Shown here in pieces: positions 1 to 12,251 of a stretch of DNA of 64,000 nt (the stretch's first letter is position 1; every line of letters begins with the position of its first letter). Source of the stretch: Gigaspora rosea (taxonomy: Eukaryota; Glomeromycota; Glomeromycetes; Diversisporales; Gigasporaceae); the NCBI GenBank assembly GCA_003550325.1, contig QKWP01000443.1:67763-131762 (forward strand). Reading direction: 5' to 3'. Under the pieces are notes generated by a model. The model worked only from the letters and a program-made list of their open reading frames with translations. It did no database searches and was not told where the DNA came from. Both the position numbers and the translations under genes were made by a program.

Positions 1-480
1 GCCTAAAAGAATATTCTAGAAAGAAATTTCAATTCGGAATTTTCTCTACTATATCTCACGTGTCATTCATTGTTTATTCCACAAGCACCGGAACTCACTC
101 GTGACTTGGTTCCAATTAGGTAGGCGCATTCCCAAAATGGATGATGTAAACAATGTCGATCTTTTGTAGGGGGTAAGCCAGAATGCCCACTTTGTTGAAA
201 TTTCGCAAAGCCAAAGAGGCGGCAAAAAAGAGACCCAACTTGCAAAGAGCGTAGGAGTATATGCTTTGCTGAATAGTACAGTCGAACAAAAGAATGTTTC
301 TACTATTGTTTCCACACCTTCTGACAAAAAACCCCAGAGTTGTTGCTCTACTACTTGTTCTATAGTAACAAAGTCTTCTACCCGGAGGGTCAAACCCATA
401 AGGAGAAAGTTCTTTTTCATCTCTATTTCAGTTCTTCTCATATACGATCTGAAACCCTGTATCCAAGACGCTTCTAGTTA
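1..480 (+). repeat. Dispersed repeat R1, copy 1 (enters from left edge)
   Basis: This stretch aligns by eye with the reverse strand of about 23,640-24,190 and with 63,440-63,968. The best conserved part is a block around 150-210 that reads CTTTTGnAGGGGGTA followed by GCC and, a few bases on, CCCACTTT in all three copies. An upstream block also matches, with TTCTAGAAAGAAATTTC in copies 1 and 2 and CACGTGTCATTC in copies 1 and 3. A short gapless protein-level resemblance exists in the plus sense between copy 1 (about 340-445) and copy 2, but no copy has a convincing long ORF. It could be a terminal or leader region of an unidentified transposon. The minus-strand frame over 67-441 is probably a shadow. 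Confidence 0.6.
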
Positions 481-654
481 GAGTTTTTGTTATATACAAA
501 TATACTAACATCAAAGTTTTCATAGGTCGGCGTTAATGAAAAAGTTGGGACTGATGATCGTTGGAAAGAGTTGAATAATTATATAATTTATATACTATTT
601 AATTACTTAATATGTTATTAATTTTAATATTTTTAAAAATAAGCAAATAAAAGA

Positions 655-2160
655 ATGTTAGCTAGAATTATCAAAAACCAAGAAGAAATTCTTTCTGAAC
701 TTAATCATCTAAATGATCTTGAACAAAAATGGATAATAGCTTTGATATAACCAATGATAAAGCCTTTAAAGAAGTAATTTTTTAAATTTAAAATTATTTT
801 TTAATAATATAAAAATCTTTTAAAGTTAATTTAATATTTTTAAATAACTTTTAATAACATTATTAATAGGATAAGATTAAAGGAGCAACAAAAGCTTTAA
901 TCAAAAAAGCGATTTATACAGAAAATTCTCAGATAAAGTCAGAGGCGGAAAAATATGTCCGAGAAAATTATGCAGAATATTTTGAAAGATTTATATTAAA
1001 AGATTGGAATATCTATTATGTTAATAATATTCATGGACCAGTAAACCATTTTTATTTAATTTATGTTTACTTTTTGTAATAAGTTCAAAATATTTTAAAA
1101 TAATTCGAATTTATTCGAATTATTTTAAAATATTGCGAACCTATTCATTTTGATTTAAATAATTGAATTCTACTAAACTTTTGTTTTTTTAGCTTTGCAA
1201 AAAATTAGATCTTTGCGGGATACTTTGATGAACAAGATCAAAGAAACTTTATTTTCTGTGTATGGAAACCTTATTGAACCCATAAATAATAAAGCAAAAC
1301 CTGATGAAGTTATAATGTGGAAGAAATCGACAAAAACAAATAAGTGTTATCAGAAGTTATTCAAAGAGTTGGAAGAAGATTCGGACAATACATATATGAA
1401 TTGAATTTTGCATAAAATCTGGCCAAATGGCAAAGCTCTACCTGAAAAAATAGCATATGCTATAGCCGTCTGTCAGACCATGCTCAATCCAAAGAACAAA
1501 ATTATAACAATGTCGGATCACGTCGTTAAAAAATTAATTGCAATAAATTTAGTAAGTATTTATTAATATATTTAAATTAATATAAATCAATTTGAATTGT
1601 TTCGAATTTTTTCAATACTATTTAGAATAAGTTAGAATATGGCAGACATTTTTCTATTTCAAGTTCTGAAGACGAAACAAGCAAAGAAGATAGAGATAAA
1701 TCTGATGATAATGATTCAGAAAATGATAACACTGTATAAACCAATTTATTTAATTGATTGAAAAATTATTTTAAAATCTTCAAATAATATTTTCTAATTA
1801 TATTAATATAATCTAATTAATTAGGAACAAGGAAGTGAATGTAAAAATAATTCAAACTATTCCGATAAGGTATAATATTTAAAAATAATACAAATTAATT
1901 TGAAATAATTTAATATTAATAAATTTATTTTAGGTGAATAAAAGACCAAGAATCGGTAAATAATATACGAATTTAAAAATTTAGCAATTTGGCACTTAAG
2001 CAAAATATTTCGAAAGGTTGCGATTTTACTTACCTAATTTTAAAAATTACTGAATTAGTGTATTTAGATCTGGAAGAAGTCCAAGAAGCTCCGGATGAAG
2101 ATGTAGATAAAGAAAAGATACAGATAATTATGAGAAAAATACGGATAATAATGAGTAAAA
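655..2160 (+). pseudogene. G1 family, copy 1: multi-exon gene of unknown function, decayed
   Basis: Exon-like blocks bounded by GT-AG sites can be followed: 655-~775 (starts MLARIIKNQEEILSEL), 870-1040 (ends NNIHGP before gtaaac), 1193-1550 (RSLRDTL...KETLFSVYG...CYQKLF...IAYAIAVC), 1626-1734 (acidic, SSSEDETSKED), 1825-1869, 1934-1955 (basic VNKRPRIG) and an acidic tail to about 2,150. A second copy with the same exon order lies at 25,686-32,035; shared residues include AEK..., NI.GP, LFSV.G, DTYM and IAYAI.VC. Damage here is limited: a frameshift near 730 and one in-frame TGA at 1402, where copy 2 has an arginine, which fits a CGA-to-TGA change. The acidic tail plus basic KRPR patch suggests a nuclear protein, but that is inference. 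I do not recognise a named domain. Confidence 0.55.
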
Positions 2161-2795
2161 GTTTTTTGTTTTGTTTATTTTTTTTTATATACGAATAATG
2201 CTGCGTTTTTTTTTATTTTTTATATTTCTTTAATAATATAGGATTATCAAAATTTTATTTTTTTATAAATAATAAAGTTATTATAAAATGCAGATTTTGT
2301 TTATTTGGATAAATTGTTTTTTGTTTATTGAATTTAGTATATTTCGAAATAATTTGAATTATTGCAATATATCGTAAAATATCACTATTTAAATATATTT
2401 ATATATTATTACATAATTCGCATTGTTTCGATATAATTCTATAATTTGCGTACATTTCTAAATAAAATTGAAATAGTTTGATTTTTACGTTTTTCGTATA
2501 ATTAATATAAAAGTTCGTTATTTCTGCCACTATTTACGTCAAAATATTGCGCAATGTTGCAATTTATTTCGAATTATTGCGATATAATTTTCGTAATATT
2601 GCGTAATTTATTACGTATGTATTTCGTAATATTGCATAATTTATTACACATGTATTTCATAATATTCTATAATTGAAAATTGTGAAATATTTCGCGTCGA
2701 TTTATAAATCTTGCACAAGTTTTCGGGCCATAATAACTTACATAAGATTATGTTTATATATTTTGCTGATGAATTATAAGTTTATTAAATAAGGT
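2161..2795. other. AT-rich spacer, no gene seen
   Basis: This is low-complexity sequence rich in short motifs such as ATTTCGTAATATTGC and TTTCGAATTATTGC, repeated loosely between about 2,340 and 2,700. The same motifs occur in introns of the G1 and Plavaka-like pseudogenes. No coding potential is seen. Confidence 0.5.
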
Positions 2796-5700
2796 GTAAC
2801 TCCAAATAATATAGACGATGTCAAAGAGAAAATAGAGAACCAATTAACAGATATCAAAGAAAGAGTGACTCAACAACTATTAGAATTAGATCTGTCATCG
2901 ATAGTAAAGGATAAGATAGAATTGACCAAGAAATGCAAGAAATGAAAGGCAATAATATGGAAAGCAAGAAATATGGAAAAGAATGCAGAACAACAAGAAA
3001 GGATCAAATTCTATATTAAACAAAGACAGGAAAATTTTAAAGATAATACGAAGAAAATGATAGATAGTATTCTAAAAAGAAAAAAAGATAAAGTAAACTT
3101 TGACAAAATAATAGAAATTAATCAGGTGGTAACAGATCCAACAGAGATAAAAGTTAAAGTAAAAAAACATTTTAGAAAATAGACAGGTAACAATCCAACA
3201 AATATGAAGTTCTGGAAAGAATAGAAGAAATACTATGACCCAAAAAAAGAAATAGCGGATACTTACGAGTCCTTATTACGAACAATCACTGTTAAAGAAC
3301 TAATAGAAGTAGTAAACAAAGCACCAAATGAGAAAGCAACAGGGCCTTCAGGAATCTCAAATAAAATAATAAAGAGACTACCAGAAATCGCTATAAAAAT
3401 TTTAACGGGAATGTTAAATGAATGCATTTTGAAAGAAGAGACACCTAAACAATAGAGCGCAGCAAATATTTGGGCGATTCACAAAAAAGAACATTATAAT
3501 AATGACCTAAATTATACCGCCTATATCCTTAATTGAACATACGCGAAAATTGTTCACCAAAATCTTAACGAATAGGTTAAACAATATTCTATTAAGGAAG
3601 AAAGTACTTTCACCAATAATCATGTGGCCCTCCCCCTCAAATCAACTGAGGAACCAATAAGAAAATTAAATAACATCCTAGAAGACACAAAGGTGGAAGG
3701 AAAGGAATATTGGCTACTGCTCCAAGACATGTCGAAGGTGTATGATTCAGTGCATATCCTGATGCTAATAAAAGCAGTAAACAGGCTGAAGATACCAAAC
3801 AGATTCATCAACCTGATAACATTTATCTTAACAAATAGATACAACAAAATCCTAACAGATCTGGGACAAACAGAACCGTACAAAGTAGAAGATGTGATAG
3901 ATCAAGGAGAGACCTTCTCTCCAACCCTGTGGAGAATATACTATGACCTGATTATATGATAGGATTGCAAAAGAATTCGAGGGATACACGACAGGCATAC
4001 AGATAAAAAACAAGAAAGTAGAAACAAAAATGGCAGTATTAGCGTACATGGATGACACAGCATGGGTGGCTCGATTAAGAGAAGACCTAAAAAAAATAGC
4101 CAAAACAGCAGAGTCATTTTATAATCTAACAAACATTAAAGTAAATCCCACTAAGTTGCTGCTAGTAACGAACACAAAAAACAAAATAGACTCAATTAAA
4201 TATAAAGGCAAAGAAATTAAAAATTTAGATAAAAAGGAAGCTTTTAAGTATCTAGAAGTATGGTTCACTCGAACACGCTCCTTAAAAAGTGTTCAAAATG
4301 AAGTAGAAAAAGAGATTAAAGGAGGCTTGAATAGAATCTCTCTAACTTCCATAACAGAAAAACAAGCAATATATTTGATAAATATTGCAATAATACCTAG
4401 AGCAACATACTGAATGCAAAGCTGTCACTTAATGGATAGTTCATTAGAAAAAATCAATAGTAGATTCATGAAGATTGTAAAAAATAAAGCGGGCTTATCG
4501 AGAGGAGTACCAAATTTAACGCTATATCATCCTAACATATATGGCCTAAGGAAATTAGAACAAGTACAAAATCAATACCTAGCAAATTACCTAATAAAAG
4601 GAATAAACTCTACACAATTCGAGCAATCAGTACTAAAAATACAATTACAACAACTATAGTGGGCAGCAAACACTAATGAATCAATTTTAAAAACCAAACC
4701 AGTCTTTACAAGCAAAAAAAATAAGACATACATGGCACAAGCAATCCTAGCAATGCATAGATTACAGATCCAACTATCAAGAGACCTAAATGAGTGGCCA
4801 ATACCAAAAGAAGCACCCAGGACATCAATAAACTACATATTAGAAGATATGGATTGTGCAACAGAAATAAAAGACAAAATGAATAATCACGACCTATACG
4901 CAATAGAATAGTTCTTGAATTATGAAAATACAAATTGCATTAACTGGAGAGAGCTACACAATAATATAAGAAAGATACCTAAAGGAAGAGAACTGGGGTG
5001 GTTTAAAATACCTAGAAAGGCGATAGAAGAAAAGAATCCCTCTAAAGAAATGTTAAACAATTCAAATCCGTTTATATTAAATAATTGGAATGAGAGAGAA
5101 AAGAGTAGATGGGTAATTACAGACGAGAAAACAATCGGGTGAGTCTTTAGCATTAAGAATGGAATCGTCAAGATTAAGTATTGAAATTTAAATAGTATTA
5201 ATGATGTAACAAGATGCAATGGCTGCGTACTAAATGACAAAACACTAAAATTAAAAAACTGCACTATCACGAGGTATCAAGAAGAAATATGCATCCTACA
5301 AATAGATAAAAAACGAACAATCCATGCTGATATAGAAAGCTTGATGCAAGCCAGGAAACGTAAAATGGAGAAAAAAGAAGTAAAATCTCTGTTAAACAAA
5401 TTCACTAAAGCAATAACATGTGGGATGACACCAATGATCGATGAATTGAAAAGCGCTATGTAGAGAAAAGAAGTGTTTGAGATTGACCTAATCTTAGAAG
5501 AGCGAAATCTAAAAAAGATAATCAAACTGTGCCTAACAATAAAAATACATCAAATAGATAAGTCGTAGTCAATAGTAAATACTATATCGCTAACAAAAAC
5601 CCATATAGCGCTCTCTGGTCTATATATAATCCTTGGCCTAACTCACAAGAAAACAAAAATAAAAATAAACACCAACTCTGATTAACTAAAAAAGAAAATA

Positions 5701-6845
5701 GACAAAATCAAAGAATTGAAATCAGTATATGTACCAAAACTACACATAGAAAATTATAGAAAAATCCTAATAGCGATTAAAGGAGAATTAATGGACAGAG
5801 AAGAAAACATAGACATAGTGGCAGATAAAGAAAGGAAATACAGAGGCGACCCACAAGACCCAACAGAAATAAGTTTTAATCCACAAAAGATAATGAGAAA
5901 CTACCACACTCTGTTGTACTGTTACAATACAATACCATTCTGTAATAGGTAGTTGATAAAACAAATACCGGTAATCAGAGCAGAAAATACAGTAAAATGG
6001 TTGGGGCAAAACCAAATAAGATATTGGAAAGAAACCATACAAGAAATTAATTGGAGTGCCACAATAATATACCTATCACAAACCGAAAGAGCTTTGAGTT
6101 TGGGCTCCAACCCGGCACAATCTAGGATAAAAAATTTTAAAATAAAACTAATAACTAACGAACTTCCTAATTACGTTAACCTTCATATTAGAAACTCTAA
6201 CAAGAATAAAACCTACCTATGTGCAAGATGCAAGCAAGAGAAGGAGGACACACCACACTTGCTGGGCTGTAAAAAGAATGAAGTATCAATAGAAAAAAAT
6301 ATACAAGATATGCTCAATAAAGTCTATAAAAAAGAAACAATTTATAAGGAAGACATAAATGAATTCACAAAGGAATATGTAGATTTACATATCAGAAAAG
6401 GGGTACCAGTTGGATTTATAACAGAAAAAATGATGGGAATTGGAACATTCAACAAGAAAAAGAAGAAATACGCAAGCTCAATCCACCATGAAATAACAAC
6501 ACAAATATATAAAAACATATGGCTGCTAAGTAGAAAAACAAGACATAATGAAACGACTGATCCAAATTTACCAATGTTAAACATTGAAGAACAGAAATAC
6601 GAAATCGAAGAAAATTTAAAAAGATTCTCAAAATGGCAACAAAACTTCATTTTATATAGTCAATTCTCTTTCATTAGTATTTACGAAGACTAGAGGTCTG
6701 GTGATCTGTCTAGCTAAGATAAGGTTAAGAGTAAACTAGCTCTTACCTATAAACCTGTAGTAGATAGTGATTATAATGTACTTATATATAATATTATAAA
6801 ATATCGAAATAAAGGTTTAGAGGAAGGACCTCTTTTAAAAAAAAA
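2796..6845 (+). mobile_element. Decayed LINE (non-LTR retrotransposon) with poly(A) end
   Basis: The element carries reverse transcriptase motifs in order, a C-terminal zinc knuckle, a roughly 150-bp untranslated 3' stretch and an A-run at 6,837-6,845. The 5' end is not fixed: the first recognisable coding sequence is at about 2,820, with no AP endonuclease domain seen, so the copy is probably 5'-truncated. No convincing target-site duplication was found. It is followed at once by a hAT transposase fragment, so it may have landed in an older hAT element. Confidence 0.8.
2940..6693 (+). pseudogene. LINE ORF2-type protein: reverse transcriptase, possible RNase H, zinc knuckle; broken
   Basis: The coding track moves between frames: frame 3 to about 3,530, frame 2 for about 3,516-3,625 (EHTRKLFTKILTNRL), frame 3 to 3,959, then frame 1 to the end. 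Visible RT landmarks are NKAPNEKATGPSGISNK (fingers), LQDMSKVYDSV with the first catalytic Asp at 3,726, GETFSPTLW, and YMDD at 4,045-4,056. A stretch around 5,590-5,860 may be an eroded RNase H domain. A C-x2-C-x8-H-x3-C knuckle sits at 6,220-6,270. Catalytic Asp residues survive, but at least six in-frame stops do not; several are TAG where tryptophan TGG would be expected. Length and order fit a jockey/I-like LINE common in Glomeromycotina. The protein would copy element RNA at a nicked chromosomal target. Confidence 0.75.
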
Positions 6846-6879
6846 CATATAAACAATATGCAGTCTTTTCTAATAATAA

Positions 6880-7194
6880 AGCATTAGAGAATTTTCAGAT
6901 ATTCTCCAGGATGAAGAATTCCAAAACTTCGATGCTCCTTTTGATATTGAAAAAACTGGTACTGAAAACAAACTAAATGATTTTGAGCAGTATCTTGCTG
7001 ACCCACTTGTTCCTCGTTCGCGCACAGAGCCATTTGACACTTTGGCCTGGTGGAATATAAATGGACAAAGATATCCCTTAGCATCATTAATGGCAAGGGA
7101 TATCCTTGCCATTCCAATAACTTTAGTAGCATCCAAAGCAGTTAATGGACTTTCTACGAGCACCAAGACATGGACTAATTTAACTATAACCTAA
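6880..7194 (+). pseudogene. hAT transposase fragment: C-terminal dimerisation domain
   Basis: In frame 1 the block reads ...DFEQYLADPLVPRS, then FDTLAWWNINGQRYP and LMARDILAIPITLVAS, which is the signature C-terminal hAT dimerisation domain. The usual motif after VAS (SEsAFS...GR) is replaced by KAVNGLSTSTKTW, and a TAA stop follows at 7,192, so the fragment is damaged at its end. No upstream catalytic region is visible, because the LINE ends immediately 5' of it. The protein would have dimerised a cut-and-paste transposase. Several non-autonomous elements here have 8-bp target duplications that a hAT enzyme could have made, but no direct link is shown. Confidence 0.8.
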
Positions 7195-8176
7195 ACCTAC
7201 CAGAACCTTCTATATTCCCATTTATATGCTAACCTAGCTTTGTATGTCCCTCTCCAACCAACAATTGGTATTCACATGTCCACCACTTTACCCACACTAC
7301 CTAATATCATCACTTCCAATTTGGTGTCAGTTGCCAGATAGGCGCTTTATGCTTCCAAATAGGTATACCTGTGTCCCCTACTAGCGTACATCTCAGGAGT
7401 TCGTATCTCAAGCCATGCAGCTGCCTCTACCACATTGGGTAAATATCTCAAGCCTGCATACTGCCGCAACTAGCCAATTTTTCTGCACTTCGGGGCCCTG
7501 TATTTAACATTCCGAATTCAGTAATGTGCGAACGACTGTACTTCCCGCTATGGTGATGAGTAACTGGGCATGTTTCGCAAATGCTTCCAGCTATCAGGTA
7601 TAGTTGGATGGCATTATGAGGCACTAGCGAACCATGATACACTCTATATATGCACTTATACCTGCTTATCCTGTATTGGTGTCCCAGCCCCTTTAGCGTT
7701 TGAAGACTCCCATATGGGTACACCTAGAGCCTATTAGGCCTTGACACATACACGCCTCTATGCTTCTACTTCTTATTGGCCAGTTAGTTCTGTCTGCCCT
7801 TGCAAGGTTCATTCTGATCCCCAATACTCACATCTTACCACTTCTGACTTTATACCAATCCCTCCCAAACTACAAACCAGTTAGCCCAGAAGGATTGGTC
7901 TGCCCAGCTTTATGTGCCGAAGGACACCCTTTCCTTGGTACCTACTTCTGAAATGTAGGTCCTTTTTCTCTGGTATGACTCTGGTGGCCAGGTTGGTGTC
8001 CCCTCTTGCCATAGGGTATATTCCGTTCGGTTCTTCGGTCTTCGGTTAGAAGGGCTTCTGTAGTACCGTAGTAGGATCTTCTTTACCTTCTTGCTCAGGA
8101 CTTGCTAAATGGGTTTAATTGTTCCAGTCCCTTGGATTTGTCTGTGTAACTTACACAACTACGCCGATACTCTCAT
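7195..8176. other. GC-richer unknown block
   Basis: Base composition here is visibly higher in G and C than in the surroundings, with no homopolymer tracts. Loose internal repetition is seen around 7,385-7,470 (ATCTCAAGCC occurs twice). Open frames are short and do not resemble known proteins. It could be the interior of a non-autonomous element or sequence of foreign composition; I cannot tell which. Confidence 0.35.
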
Positions 8177-8343
8177 TCAAGATAGTGGTACCAAGGTTAC
8201 AGGTAATATACCCGACAGATCAATGAACAAATGTTACCGTAACATAAGTCTATTTTTCAATTCGTCTCCAGTGGGATTTGAACTCTAGACCTGCCGCTTG
8301 GGGGTGACAACCAGACAGCTTCTTTATGTTGCCACACCCTTTT
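8177..8343 (-). repeat. SINE-like repeat, copy 1
   Basis: About 150 bp is shared almost base for base with 12,252-12,405. Read on the minus strand, it contains AGTTCAAATCC, a perfect match to a Pol III B box, inside a tRNA-T-arm-like context. The 3' part (TTACCTGTAACCTTGGTACC) is a non-tRNA body. No A box of good quality was found, so a tRNA-derived SINE is a reasonable guess only. Confidence 0.5.
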
Positions 8344-9950
8344 GAGTTTTTTTTTTAACAATATAAGCTAACTCATTTTATATAGGCATTTAGTACTGCT
8401 AGAAAAGTCATTATGACTATCGTTCGAATTTGAATCCCGAAACTCTTGAAATGTTAATCTGCATTCAGAATTGGATAAAAAATACAGCAGACTATGACTA
8501 ATATTCTGGTGCTTTTTTCTTTTTTTTTATGAACTTTTTTTTTTAGTTTTTTTCTTATGATTTTTTTTATACTACAATTTGTTTTTTTTTTACCGTGATT
8601 TTTATTTTTTTTGTGATAGCAGTTTTTTTTTGTTTCATACAATGTATTGAGAATCGAATGCTTTAATTTGGGGCATGAAAATGTTTATTTTTAGTTGGTA
8701 CTATTTTTTAGAACAAAGTGATCAAAAAATCGTATATACTAAATAAAATATTATTGCAATCAAAAAATAAGGATATCAATATCTGATGTATTATATAGTA
8801 TACATTTTTTTAAAAAACCTTTTCTATAGGATCATTTAATAATAATTCTTATAAGATTAAATTTGGAGCAATTTTAAATTTTCTTGCTCATTATGCAATA
8901 GTAAATTTTATCAATCTAAAAAAAAAATTTAATAATATACAATCCAAAGTTGAAGGCAAAACGAAACCTACTGAAACTAGTTTTGGAAGGGTTCTAATCC
9001 TTACAATTCTGATTTTTTCAAAAAAGTTGAAACTCTGAAACTCAAAACCCAAAACTATAATCCAAAACTCAAAGCTTAAATCCAAAATTCAAAGATATAT
9101 ATTGAAGCTTTTAAAATTTTTATAAGATTACTCATTTTAATGAAATAGATCGCAAAATGTAAAATGATTTTTGAATAAAATTATAACATTATATACATAA
9201 TTTTTTAATTATGTTTTTGGCAATTTTTTTTCACTGCCTCAGTTTGTACTGCTTTTTTTTAAAGCTAGTCAACTTAATTTTTAATATCATACTATTATTA
9301 CAACTTAGGCTGTTTGAAGATAATTTTTTAGTTAACATCACCCCCAGCTGAAGTCTCCCCTATAATAAAAGTGATATTAAACGAAGAATCAACTTCAAAC
9401 AGCCTTTTTCATAATTCTAGACGATAGAAAAAATTACCAATGAAGAATTGATAATCATTTGATGTCTGTTAATACTGCAATTTATTTAATTCTGTGGTAA
9501 CTTATCAATTCGATCGTTAGTAGATATGGTGTACTATTACTTATTATTATTTGATATTGTATCCAGTTTATATATAGTAAGTAAAAACACTAATCCTTGA
9601 TTGTCAGAATATAAACTCCGGAATTATACCATTCATATTAAAAGGATTGCACATATACAATAAATTGTTAGATGTATTCCAGCCTAAAAAGCGCCAGATT
9701 TTCCAATTTTATTGAATATACATCAGTGCGATTGATGTATATTGAAGAGATACATAGCATACAATAATGCATTTGATATATAATTGAAAGTGTTGAGGTG
9801 AGGTTTTGGGTTTTGAATGAGGTTTAGAGATCTGGGTGAGGTTTCGAGTTTCGGATAAGGTTTCAGAAGCCATAATCTGAAACCAAAAACTTTCAGATTG
9901 CACAAAAGGATTTCAGTAGTAAATGATATTAATCGATTATTTTCATATAG
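8344..9950. other. AT-rich spacer with long T tracts
   Basis: Runs of T (8,510-8,635), an A-rich segment with repeated AAACTCAAA-type words (8,990-9,085) and GAGGTTT-type microrepeats (9,785-9,865) fill this stretch. One short inverted-repeat element is listed separately. No gene is supported. Confidence 0.45.
9307..9405. repeat. Short MITE, ~99 bp
   Basis: It starts AGGCTGTTTGAAG and ends with the exact reverse complement of that 13-mer. The interior is AT-rich with no coding capacity. No target-site duplication could be assigned. Confidence 0.55.
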
Positions 9951-10411
9951 AGAGAATATACGGAAAGATCTACAAGCTCAGTTGAGCATTCTTTCATAGA
10001 AGCAAAACTTCATCAAATGGATAATACGATGCATCTCAATATACGTCTAATGTGTGTGATATCAAAGACCATAAAGATATATTGTTTGCAACTGAGTCAT
10101 ATAAAATAGGCCTTGAAGACTATGAAGAGACCTAATTTGATGAAGCTTTTCAGGACTTGTATCACCCACAAACTGTCGAATGGCCTAACGATTCATATCG
10201 TGAATTTATAGAGATTATTAATAAATATCAGCTATCAAATTCAGCTGGTGATGCTTTTATAACCTTCTTCAATAAATTCTCGAATTTGGATATTTCACCA
10301 CTTTCACCATCAACAAAGGCAGGAAAAGAATTTCTTGATGATACTATCATTCCTTATATGATGTTTAAAGAAGTTCTTGTTAAAACGTTTCAAATGTTGA
10401 ATATGTATTTT

Positions 10412-10461
10412 ACTATCGATCATTAATAAAGACTATAAAGTCTTTATTAATGATCAATAGT
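10412..10461. repeat. Perfect short hairpin inside a coding block
   Basis: Arms of about 23 bp (ACTATCGATCATTAATAAAG on the left) face each other with almost no loop. The left arm is in frame with the pseudogene A protein and the right arm is not, so the right arm looks like an inverted local duplication. Confidence 0.6.
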
Positions 10462-11163
10462 ATTAATCAGTCACTGGTCCTTCAATATAAAGATAAAAAA
10501 GAAGTAAGGAACAGTGTAGAGTGTAGAATCTTCAGGGAGCAATACTATAGTAATTGGTAGAAGCAAGAAGAATCAGATTTACTTCTTTTGTAGCATTTGC
10601 TGTCGCTTATACTTTATTCGGATGTGACAACCCTGGACCACATGGGAAAATCTTCTGGGCATCCCATGTTTATATCGCTTAGAAACATTCCTAATCAACA
10701 AAAAAATAAACCAGAATCTAAAGCATTAATTGGATACCTTCCGATTTTGAAAGCCATGGATTCTAAAACAAAAAACTCTGATAAATTCTGAATGGCTCAA
10801 AGAGAAGGCTTCCAGAAGTGTTTGTCGATTCTTTTCGAGCTCATTATTGAAGGGCCTGAGCTTCACTTTGTCGTGCATGGAGATATAATTACTTTTATTC
10901 CACGTATATCTATAATTATTGTGAACATGGTTGAAGCCGATAAGTTTACAAATGTTTATCAACCATCCTGCTCAAGATGGCAATATGCAATGTGCTTGGT
11001 TTCAAGAGATGACTTGAATAATACAAATTTGACAGAAATAATTCCAAGAACTCCAGATGCTATGAAATAGGTGATTAATAGCGGAGAAGATAAGGATTAT
11101 TCAATTTACCCTGAAAAAATGTATTTTGGGAAATAAGGTATAGTCACAGGTTGAATTAATCCT

Positions 11164-11390
11164 AGTGTCTAAAATTGGGTTGCGGACTGCATACTATTTA
11201 TAGGTTTCCGCAACTAAAATCTAAAATGCATATGCAGTTCTGCAAATAAAATTTCTGAATTTGCATATAGGTATGTTCGAATTTGCATATAGAAATGTTC
11301 ATATGTACAACTAAATTCATATAATCTGCAAGTAGATTTGTTATTTAGTTGCAGGTCCGCAACTAAATTAAAAATTGAATTTCAGACACT
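11164..11390. repeat. hAT-like MITE, ~227 bp
   Basis: The termini are AGTGTCTAAAATT and the reverse complement of AGTGTCTGAAATT. Subterminal TTGCGGAC words also mirror each other. It lies in an intron-like gap of pseudogene A. No clean target duplication was found. Confidence 0.55.
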
Positions 11391-11395
11391 GCCGT

Positions 11396-11653
11396 GTACA
11401 TACTGGGAGACAAGTTTTTTGTTATGTATGTGGTAGACTACCATAGATCTGCCAAATAACTAGATTGATATTGGTAATATAACAGCAAAACATTGGATAT
11501 CCTGATATCTTCTCTTAGTACTCTTAGTACTAAAAGTAAGATATCGAAATATTCTAATATTTTGCAGTTATTACCAATATAATCTAGGAATTTGGCAGCT
11601 CTATGGTAGACTACCGTATAAATATAACAGGATACTTATCTCCTGGTATGTAC
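11396..11653. repeat. Foldback MITE, ~258 bp
   Basis: Its arms of roughly 120 bp begin GTACATACTGGGAGA on the left and GTACATACCAGGAGA on the reversed right end. Internal landmarks such as GGTAGACTACCATAGA, CTGCCAAAT and ATTGGTAATA occur mirrored in both arms. It abuts the preceding MITE, so two insertions sit side by side in pseudogene A. Confidence 0.75.
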
Positions 11654-12251
11654 TGATATATATTGATTAACCTGTGGATATTTTAGTTTATTATCATCAT
11701 ATTTTTGTACTAAAAATATATATTGTTATAAATAATATGTAAAAATTTTAGAAACTTTAATATATATGAAGCTATCATACCTGATCGAATGCACGCTTTG
11801 GTTCTTGGTCTCTTCAAGTATATGCTTGATTATACAAAAGAACTCTTATATGAACAATGTGGAGGCCAAGTGTTTCAAACCTTTGAACAGCAATTAGTAT
11901 CGATTCCACGATACCACAGCCTTAAAATAATAAAGAACATATCAGATATAACACGTACCATGGCCGACGAACTGCGAAATTTAATTAAATAATAATTTTT
12001 GCTCTCGATAACCTATAAAATGGTTATAAGAAGCCAGGAATTAGTAATAAACGATTATGCCAAGTTTATTACAAATTCATTAAAATGTATATTGCCACCC
12101 GTGAAAAATCGTTTAATAATGATTTTTGTAACCAGCTCAAGGTATAATATAAATCCTTGGCTTTTTTAAAAATATCGATTACTAACGAATAAGTTTACAG
12201 GACTTAATTTTGGATTGGGCCAAAGAATTCATTGAAATATTTTCAAAATAC

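Noticed and set aside
67..441. A 124-codon minus-strand open frame
   Set aside because: The other R1 copies do not preserve this frame, so it is most likely chance.
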